DNA from: Bacteroidota bacterium
Lineage (GTDB): Bacteria > Bacteroidota > Bacteroidia > Chitinophagales > Saprospiraceae
Direction of reading: 5' to 3'
Assembly (NCBI GenBank): GCA_017858735.1
Contig: JAFMBH010000005.1
Span: 22,087-86,086 of the forward strand
DNA: 64,000 nt
Shown: positions 61,146 to 64,000 of the stretch, piece after piece
Numbering within the stretch: the first letter of the stretch is position 1
How the letters are laid out: every line of letters begins with the position of its first letter
The notes under the pieces: model-generated
Seen by the model: only the letters and a program-made list of their open reading frames with translations
What the model was told of the DNA's origin: nothing
The model's database searches: none
Program-made: the position numbers and the translations under genes

Positions 61146-61493
61146 TCAGCCTTTGAAGCAAGCATGTTCGTTTTCATCTACTATTTTCAAAAAGTCGCTT
61201 AGTAAATTTACTGTTGGATTTGGTTTATAAGAGCTCCATTTTAGATTCGCACGCTTCCAATATATTTTCCAAACATTTTTGTTGTGTACGAATGTTGCTT
61301 TGGCATAACCATGATATAAAATTTCTTTTGGATTATTCCATGCAGGTCTGACTTCATTAATAATTATGCTTTGATCAATTATTTCGTAATTAATATCAAT
61401 TTGTTTCCGCATTGCTGGTTCGGGTCTTATCGATTCAATGTAATTTTCCATTATCTCGATAATTTCTACTGATTTTGATATGTCTAGTGCCAT
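61146..61493 (-). CDS. DUF3024 family protein
   Basis: 115 residues from the ATG at 61493 (MALDISKSVEIIEIMENYIE); an ATG 78 bases upstream gives a longer form. The conserved blocks of DUF3024 are present: INYEIIDQSIIINEVRPAWN, ATFVHNKNVWKIYWKRANLK, FLKIVDENEHACFKG. Function unknown; the family occurs in genomic islands. It follows hicB at a distance of about 110 bases (36 with the long start). Confidence 0.75.
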   Translation of the reverse strand: MALDISKSVEIIEIMENYIESIRPEPAMRKQIDINYEIIDQSIIINEVRPAWNNPKEILYHGYAKATFVHNKNVWKIYWKRANLKWSSYKPNPTVNLLSDFLKIVDENEHACFKG

Positions 61494-61606
61494 TTGATTT
61501 AACTTATCCTTTATTGAGTGACCATTGTAACTAACATTTTGGCTATCCGACGTGACGACAACAGGAGTCATGCTGTTGATAGCCTGTGTTATGGTTTCGT
61601 GAACAT

Positions 61607-61825
61607 TTAAGCGTACATTAGTTTTCCTTTGGGTTTAGGGACTTCCCTACCCATCTTTATAGCTGTTTCGATCCAATCATTAATAACCATCTTTGCATTT
61701 GCAATGGCTTCTTCATAAGTTTCACCATCTGCTTTACAGCCAGCAAGTTCAGGAACCTCGACTATGAAGGAATCATCAGATTCGCTCCAAAAAATAATTA
61801 ATTCATACTTTATTATATTATCCAT
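61607..61825 (-). CDS. hicB: HicB antitoxin (short form)
   Basis: 72 residues covering the partial RNase-H-like HicB fold: ELIIFWSESDDSFIVEVPEL, GCKADGETYEEAIANAKMVI and DWIETAIKMGREVPKPKG. There is no C-terminal HTH or RHH domain, so DNA binding must come from elsewhere or be absent. It neutralises HicA, whose gene overlaps it by eight bases upstream. Complete. Confidence 0.9.
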   Translation of the reverse strand: MDNIIKYELIIFWSESDDSFIVEVPELAGCKADGETYEEAIANAKMVINDWIETAIKMGREVPKPKGKLMYA

Positions 61826-62078
61826 CTATGGCTGAATTTAATTTGTATTTAATAATGATTTCCCTAACCTGCTTAACTTGATAAGACTTTGCTTTACCGT
61901 TTTTAGGTTGTATGTTAATAATCTCTTCAATCCCATCTTTAGTCAAAATATGATGACTTCCCTTTTGTCTCAACTCAAAACCAAGATTTATTATCATGTT
62001 CAGAAATTCCGGAAAGTCGATGTTCTGATCAGAAAGTCCGTTCAGAATTTTTTGAATTATTTTGTCAAATTTACTCAA
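61818..62078 (-). CDS. hicA: HicA toxin
   Basis: 86 residues with the dsRBD-like HicA fold: DFPEFLNMIINLGFELRQKG, the catalytic His in GSHHILTKDG, and KAKSYQVKQVREIIIKY. HicA cleaves mRNA. The start is TTG (62076-62078). It is a few residues longer at the N-terminus than typical HicA. With hicB it forms a normal hicAB operon on the minus strand, inside the DNA that seems to split porQ. Confidence 0.9.
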   Translation of the reverse strand: MSKFDKIIQKILNGLSDQNIDFPEFLNMIINLGFELRQKGSHHILTKDGIEEIINIQPKNGKAKSYQVKQVREIIIKYKLNSAIDG

Positions 62079-62696
62079 CCTAAAACCTATTTTAGCACTG
62101 TCAAAGTTTCTTAGATGGTTTCTAATCCTTAAAAACCTTGAATCCCATGTTCCTTAACATAAATATAAGAATTCCGGATGAGAGTTCTAAGATATTTATG
62201 GTATATTTTACTTTTTCGAGGGAATCTATGTACCAGGTTTATAAATTCTTCCATCATTAGCCATAACTATTTGGCGGTTGGCAGGATTCGGGAACCATTT
62301 AGGAAAAGAGAGGAAAAAGACAAGAAGGAGCTCATTCTTGTCTTTAATGAAATTATCTTTGAAAAGGTAATCTACCATTGGATGTTACTGGACATGAATT
62401 ATTTCACCATTTCCCTGGATGAACTATCCCATCTTTTTAGGAAATTTATGGAAACAAAGTACTCACTATGTTTTCCGTCAAATAGGTGGTGGTTATGGTG
62501 CAACACAAATTCACGACTTATTAAGTAGGATTTATTTATGGTTTTGCTTTACTACGGCGTTATAAATTTTTTAAAAAATATGGGTTGAGTTTTGAGGGGG
62601 AGATTATCTATCTTTGAAAATAAAATCAATAAATTTCTAAGACAAAAACAAGACATTATGAAAAATGAAAGTTTTAACTTATTGATTTATAAGAAT
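62079..62696. other. Stretch between hicA and porQ, coding content doubtful
   Basis: A plus-strand frame at 62178-62528 (116 codons) is open, but I do not recognise its product and its composition shifts at about 62455. In the next frame the following bases encode a protein-like TQIHDLL ending. A minus-strand frame of about 50 codons ending KPGT near 62232 also looks protein-like. This may be decayed coding DNA of unknown type. No gene is called. Confidence 0.4.
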
Positions 62697-63761
62697 ATGC
62701 ATTATAAAAATTTGATGCTAATGTTCCTCTTCTGCTTGAGTATATGCTATAACGCATTCGGCCAATTTCCGGGGGGGAAATCAGTTTTCAGTTTTTTAAG
62801 CTCCCCGTCCTCCGCCAGATTAACCGGACTAGGTGGAAACCAAATTTCAGTGTCTGATAGTGATATTAATCTTATTGGCGGAAATCCAGCTGTTTTAAAT
62901 CAGAATATGACAGGGAAACTTGGACTAAATCATTTTTTTTTACCCGGAAATATAAAAAGTGGAAACGCTGCGTATGCGTTTACTATAGCTGATAACAAAA
63001 CATGGTTAAATCTTGGTCTTCATTTTATTCAGTACGGTGAAATGCCCCGAACTGACGAGTATTTTCAGACAAATGGAACATTTAAGGCAAATGAAAACAG
63101 CATGTCCGTCGGAGTCGCCCATTCCATTCATGACAGACTTCAATTTGGTTCTACCCTGTCTTTCGCTCAATCTTCCTTAGGTGAATTTGTTTCTTCCGCG
63201 CTGGTTTTAGATGCCGGCTTATTTTACACGGATTCTTCAAAGCTTACTACTATTGGAATTGTATATAGAAATGCAGGCGTACAACTTAATCCGTATTTTT
63301 CAGGTAACAGCAAGGAACCCTTACCCAGTGATTTACAAATAGCTATTTCAAAAAAATTACGTTATTTACCCTTTAGGTTTACGCTTCTTTATAACAACCT
63401 GAATCGTTGGAACGTAAGATATTACAATCCAGATAATGAATCAGCCAGGCTTATTATCGGAGAGGAATTAGCTGAACCGGCGCAGCTTGCCATTTTCGTT
63501 GATAATTTATTCAGGCATATTATTCTCAATGGAGAACTTATTGTGGGCGCAAATGAAAATTTCAAATTAAGAATGGCTTACAATCATAGAAGTAGAATGG
63601 AATTTGGTACCGTTGGCGTTGGTGGTTTAAATGGCTTTTCCTTTGGATTTGGCCTTAAAATAAAACAATTTTCCTTTGATTTCGGCCGATCTATCTATCA
63701 TCTTGGCGGCGGTTTAACCCATATAGGTGTTACTACTCAACTCAAGAAAAATATTTTTTGA
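62697..63761 (+). CDS. porQ: Type IX secretion system protein PorQ
   Basis: 354 residues from the ATG at 62697, which starts the signal peptide (MHYKNLMLMFLFCLSICYNA, cut near FGQ). The mature start FPGGKSVFSFLSSPSSARLT and GLGGNQISVSDSDINLIGGN, PAVLNQNMTGKLGLN, are PorQ marks; the rest is a 14-strand-like outer-membrane barrel ending GGGLTHIGVTTQLKK. PorQ helps in attachment of T9SS cargo at the surface with PorU, PorV and PorZ. Longer in-frame starts (62658, 62592) are possible but put hydrophilic residues first. A 5' fragment of a second copy lies at 60583-60621. Confidence 0.88.
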   Translation: MHYKNLMLMFLFCLSICYNAFGQFPGGKSVFSFLSSPSSARLTGLGGNQISVSDSDINLIGGNPAVLNQNMTGKLGLNHFFLPGNIKSGNAAYAFTIADNKTWLNLGLHFIQYGEMPRTDEYFQTNGTFKANENSMSVGVAHSIHDRLQFGSTLSFAQSSLGEFVSSALVLDAGLFYTDSSKLTTIGIVYRNAGVQLNPYFSGNSKEPLPSDLQIAISKKLRYLPFRFTLLYNNLNRWNVRYYNPDNESARLIIGEELAEPAQLAIFVDNLFRHIILNGELIVGANENFKLRMAYNHRSRMEFGTVGVGGLNGFSFGFGLKIKQFSFDFGRSIYHLGGGLTHIGVTTQLKKNIF

Positions 63762-63961
63762 ACCAGCTGTTCTAATCGTTGACGTAAATAATAAAAATAG
63801 TACTGAAACAAGGGAGATACTAAAAAATGCGGGAAAATTGAGAACCAATGAACACCCTTTTGCGTCTTATTTTTGTTCTATTTGTTTTGATATTCATCAG
63901 AAAAAAGTGATGAATGAAATGAATTATCCCAATTCTTAAAAAATTAACCAATAGGTCAACC
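63762..63961. other. Stretch after porQ
   Basis: A 20-codon frame at 63848-63910 encodes a hydrophobic peptide (MNTLLRLIFVLFVLIF) and might be a tiny membrane protein, but it is too short to call. Otherwise I see nothing. Confidence 0.3.
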
Positions 63962-64000
63962 ATGATAAAATCAATATCTATTTCACTATTTTTTGTTGCT
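63962..64000 (+). CDS. Start of an exported protein (cut by the window end)
   Basis: Thirteen codons, MIKSISISLFFVA, look like the beginning of a signal peptide. It lies 200 bases after porQ on the same strand. Nothing more can be said. Confidence 0.45.
   Translation, partial: MIKSISISLFFVA

Noticed and set aside
62232..62390. Minus-strand frame of about 50 codons ending in KPGT
   Set aside because: Too short, no start context and overlapping a plus frame of equal quality; left as undecided.
1..64000. CRISPR array, rRNA operon or complete insertion sequence
   Set aside because: No regularly spaced repeats, no rRNA sequence and no transposase gene with terminal repeats were seen.

Overview
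The window is a 64 kb, AT-rich (by eye about 37-40% GC) chromosomal segment of a Bacteroidota bacterium. The evidence is TonB-dependent receptors with carboxypeptidase-like N-domains, a hybrid two-component regulator, the type IX secretion protein PorQ and T9SS sorting tails, the FtsH/RsfS/BirA and CinA/E2 neighbourhoods, and promoters of the Bacteroidota type (TTTG about 20 nt before TAnnTTTG). An order close to Saprospirales or Cytophagales is my inference.

Region by region. (1) 1-6650 is accessory DNA: the 3' part of an Nramp-type transporter, a HigBA-type toxin-antitoxin (TA) pair with a clear operator, a more GC-rich flavin oxidoreductase, an XRE-transmembrane-propeller regulator, a YoeB-like toxin killed by one nonsense codon beside an intact antitoxin, a DUF4160/DUF2442 pair, and a SLOG-like gene next to a damaged nucleotidyltransferase. 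(2) 6665-32210 is a glycan-use region: sialidase, TIM-barrel isomerase, GH127, then a minus-strand run of five genes (TonB receptor, beta-helix protein, GH88, hybrid regulator, beta-helix lyase-like protein), an iduronate-type sulfatase, a Gfo/Idh/MocA oxidoreductase with a DinB-fold protein, an ATPase of the DUF234 type, a GH20-like hydrolase and a second TonB receptor. No SusD gene is seen. (3) 32345-38271 is a heavy-metal RND efflux operon in which the inner-membrane pump and the outer-membrane channel are one polypeptide. (4) 38346-54149 is mostly housekeeping: tRNA-Val, GH25 lysozyme, aminotransferase, RpoN, PepP, RlmN, PfkB kinase, tRNA-Asn, a membrane sensor, ClpS, peroxiredoxin, DMT transporter, FtsH, RsfS, BirA, CinA. 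(5) 54215-60586 is a tight operon of five genes from an E2 acyltransferase to a MORN-type lipoprotein. (6) 60587-62696 looks like an insertion carrying DUF3024 and HicAB, because the beginning of porQ is found on both of its sides. PorQ and the first codons of a further exported protein end the window.

The glycan region reads as one machine. Secreted or surface enzymes with T9SS tails cut and desulfate a uronic-acid-containing glycan, TonB receptors import the pieces, and the hybrid regulator senses them. PorQ belongs to the T9SS apparatus that would export the tailed enzymes. The most unusual items are the SLOG/nucleotidyltransferase pair, the two membrane-tethered one-component regulators (3559 and 47566), the decayed toxin remnants, and the split porQ start.
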